Shown here: in pieces, positions 41,789 through 43,425 of the stretch | Layout of the letters: each line of letters begins with the position of its first letter | Position numbering within the stretch: position 1 is the stretch's first letter | From: Bradyrhizobium lablabi | Lineage (GTDB): Bacteria; Pseudomonadota; Alphaproteobacteria; Rhizobiales; Xanthobacteraceae | DNA length: 43,425 nucleotides | Direction of reading: 5' to 3' | Assembly (NCBI RefSeq): GCF_018129385.1 | Contig: NZ_JAFCLN010000030.1 | Span: forward strand, 1 to 43,425 | Notes under the pieces: generated by a model | Told to the model about the DNA's origin: nothing | Database searches by the model: none | Seen by the model: only the letters and a program-made list of their open reading frames with translations | Position numbers and translations under genes: made by a program

Positions 41789-41880
41789 GCATGATCCGGA
41801 AAAGTGCTTTTCAAATCCCCAAAAACAATCATGCACAAACAAGAACCGGAACGGGATGACGAAAAGTCATCGCGCTCCAG
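41789..41880. repeat. Dispersed palindromic repeat (CATGATCC type) and adjoining hairpin
   Basis: GCATGATCCGGAAAAG at 41789 pairs with the ATCATGC ending at 41834. Just beyond it GATGAC-GAAAA-GTCATC (41855-41871) is a perfect 6-bp hairpin. The pair fills the gap between the crotonase stop and the transporter start. Confidence 0.7.
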
Positions 41881-41931
41881 TCCTAGATGACGACGGCGTG
41901 TCGCGACAAGAATATTTTTATGACAGGCCGC

Positions 41932-42735
41932 TCAGTCGCCCGCCTCTGCGGCGAACTTGCCGTGGCGGCCGACCCCCGACGCAAAGCGCGCCGCGCCCGA
42001 GAACGTCTCGCCCGAGGCGATCACTTCCAGCCCGCCGCGCATTTCGTTGGCGATGGCCTCTTCCTCCGAAAGATCCCATTGCCGCAGCGCCGAAAGGCGA
42101 TCGGCGCGCATGCAGGTTTGCGGGAAGCGGGAAAGCTCTTTCGCCAGCGCAATGGCATGCGCGCGGGCTTCGCCTTTCGGCACCAGCCGGTTGGCAAGGC
42201 CCATGCGATGCGCCTCCGGCCCGCCGACCGGACGTCCCGTGAGGATCAGGTCGATCGCCTGCGAATGCCCGATCAGCCGCGGCAGGCGGATGGTGCCGAG
42301 GTCGATCAGCGGCACGCCGAGGCGGCGGCAGAAGATGCCGAAGGTCGCGTCCTCGGCGACCACGCGCATGTCTGCCCACAGCGCCAGCTCCATGCCGCCG
42401 GCTACCGCAAATCCCTCGACCGCGGCAATCACAGGCTTTGACAGCCGCAGCCGGCTCGGCCCCATCGGCGCGATAGAGCCGAACCCGCCGATCTCGCGCT
42501 TCTTGTTCGGATCGCCCGCCGCCACCGCCTTGAGGTCCGCGCCCGCACAAAAGGTGCCGCCGGTGCCGGTGAACACGGCGACGGATGCGTCCTGGTCCGC
42601 GTCGAACGCCAGAAACGCATCATAGAGCTTGCGCGCCGTCGCCCCATCGACGGCGTTGCGGCAATGCGGCCGGTTGATGGAAACGATGGTCACCGGTCCC
42701 TCGCGTTCGACGAGAACGGAATTTTCTTCGCTCAT
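41932..42735 (-). CDS. Enoyl-CoA hydratase/isomerase (crotonase) family protein
   Basis: A 267-residue acyl-CoA-processing enzyme. Oxyanion-hole segments are GGTFCAGADLKAV and GFAVAGGMELALWADMRVV. The first catalytic Glu is kept (Glu116 in GGMELAL). The second, in FGxPE of true enoyl-CoA hydratases, is replaced by FGIFCRR, so Cys136 stands where Glu164 of the rat enzyme would be. It therefore may be an isomerase, dehalogenase, or another crotonase activity instead of a standard hydratase. ATG at 42735 with GGGAGG upstream. It is the first of a minus-strand pair with the SulP transporter, 173 bases away. Confidence 0.9.
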   Translation of the reverse strand: MSEENSVLVEREGPVTIVSINRPHCRNAVDGATARKLYDAFLAFDADQDASVAVFTGTGGTFCAGADLKAVAAGDPNKKREIGGFGSIAPMGPSRLRLSKPVIAAVEGFAVAGGMELALWADMRVVAEDATFGIFCRRLGVPLIDLGTIRLPRLIGHSQAIDLILTGRPVGGPEAHRMGLANRLVPKGEARAHAIALAKELSRFPQTCMRADRLSALRQWDLSEEEAIANEMRGGLEVIASGETFSGAARFASGVGRHGKFAAEAGD

Positions 42736-42814
42736 GTGGCGCCTCCCTGATGGTTGGAGCGAGCCTAGCGTGCGGGCTGCGACGTTGTCATCACGTCAGG
42801 TGAGCACAATACTT

Positions 42815-42957
42815 CGTCGCCCCTGCGAAGCAGGGGCCCATAACCACCGGCAGCCATTGTTGAAGCAGAGCCGTCGAACAGCTCGTTTCGAGCACATCGG
42901 CCGCGGCGTATGGGTCCCTGCGCCGGGAGCGCAATTGCGCCCCTAGGCAGGGACGAC
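42815..42957. repeat. Dispersed palindromic repeat (CCCTGCGAAGCAGGGG type)
   Basis: CGTCGCCCCTGCGAAGCAGG at 42815 pairs loosely with CCCTAGGCAGGGACGAC ending near 42957; CCCATAACCACCGG and the GGCGTATGGG near 42905 form the inner pair. From memory it is a frequent spacer repeat in Bradyrhizobium. Confidence 0.6.
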
Positions 42958-42959
42958 AT

Positions 42960-43425
42960 CGTGGGTCAGGCGACGAAGTGCGGCAAATTCGACACGTCGG
43001 GCAAATCAGTTCTGATTTTCGGAAGTCGTGTCAAGCCCCGGAATCAAAAATATTTCGCTGGCCAATTTCGGCAAATCAGAATTATAACAGCGGCACCTCA
43101 TCCCCGAGGAGGGGCGTTGGCCATCGCCACCAAACGTTGGGATGGGATGCGGTGGACGCGCTTGTTCAGCAGACGACTGAGCAAGGGCGTACGGCGAAGT
43201 CGTGTGGTCCTGGCGCCGCGACGCTGGCGCTAAGTCGGCGGCATATGCTGCCGGCGATGGTGACAACAAGCCCGCTCACCAGGGAGAGCGCGATATAAGC
43301 CGTAAAGCCATTGCGCAGGGGATGTCGGAGTGTTCTCCGCTCACCTGTATGCTCGTGTGCATCTTTTTGTTGCGCAAGCAGCGCACACGAGACCGCGGGT
43401 GCAGCGCGCACCCGGCATTCCCTGC
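42960..43425 (+). repeat. Long dispersed Bradyrhizobium-type repeat, running off the window end
   Basis: The stretch from CATCGTGGGTCAGGCGACG through GTCAAGCCCC, GAGGAGGGGCGTTGG, ATGGGATGCGGTGGACGCG, GTGTGGTCCTGGCG and GGGAGAGCGCGATATAAGCC to GGCATTCCCTGC is, from memory, a composite repeat present in many copies in Bradyrhizobium and relatives. No copy within the window allows a direct comparison. Short open frames in it have no start signals and are not called. Its right end lies beyond the window. Confidence 0.5.

Noticed and set aside
43006..43411. Small open frames near the window end
   Set aside because: They lie inside the long dispersed repeat, lack start signals and overlap each other in several frames.

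Overview
The window reads as chromosomal DNA of a GC-rich alphaproteobacterium, most likely Bradyrhizobium or a close relative in the Nitrobacteraceae. Three things support this: the gene order matches the conserved rhizobial translation and RNA-processing blocks, the proteins look like the Bradyrhizobium versions of their families, and the spacers are full of dispersed palindromic repeats typical of that group. The assignment rests on recognition and was not tested by a database search.

Region 1 (374-11748, minus strand). A Tat-exported Fe/Mn superoxide dismutase lies downstream of the long cluster rimP-nusA-ylxR-infB-rbfA-truB-rpsO-pnp. This cluster covers ribosome maturation (RimP, RbfA), transcription elongation (NusA), initiation (IF-2), tRNA modification (TruB), ribosomal protein S15 and RNA decay (PNPase). 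It is preceded by a ~340-base leader containing a terminator-like hairpin, it contains a hairpin array between rpsO and pnp, and it ends in a clear intrinsic terminator at about 1282-1306.

Region 2 (12108-15788, plus strand). This accessory stretch splits the block: a DUF2336 protein, a PhyH-type 2-oxoglutarate dioxygenase, a small possibly frameshifted ORF and an exported protein of unknown function.

Region 3 (15798-28852, mainly minus). It holds an M20 peptidase with trmB, an XRE regulator, and the set miaB-phoH-ybeY-corC-lnt (tRNA thiolation, rRNA processing, envelope lipoprotein acylation). A HigB/HigA-type toxin-antitoxin pair on the plus strand sits between miaB and a HAD phosphatase. 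Then come fur, rimI, tsaB, an Nfu Fe-S carrier and a universal stress protein. metK, which I expected next to trmB, is absent.

Region 4 (28953-34933). trpS and murJ are on the minus strand. A PfkB-family adenosine kinase and a large exported TPR protein are on the plus strand.

Region 5 (34934-43425). This is looser metabolic and accessory content: a serine beta-lactamase-like hydrolase, a small conserved hypothetical, NAD(P)-dependent succinate-semialdehyde dehydrogenase (gabD), a small lipoprotein, a SulP-STAS-cyclic-nucleotide-binding fusion transporter and a crotonase-family enzyme. A long dispersed repeat then runs off the window end.

Most of the window is housekeeping. The items most worth a second look are the SulP-STAS-cNMP fusion, the attenuator-like rimP leader, the rpsO-pnp hairpin array, the possibly leaderless toxin-antitoxin promoter, and palindromic repeats whose arms co-vary between copies. 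No RNA genes, CRISPR arrays or intact insertion sequences were found.
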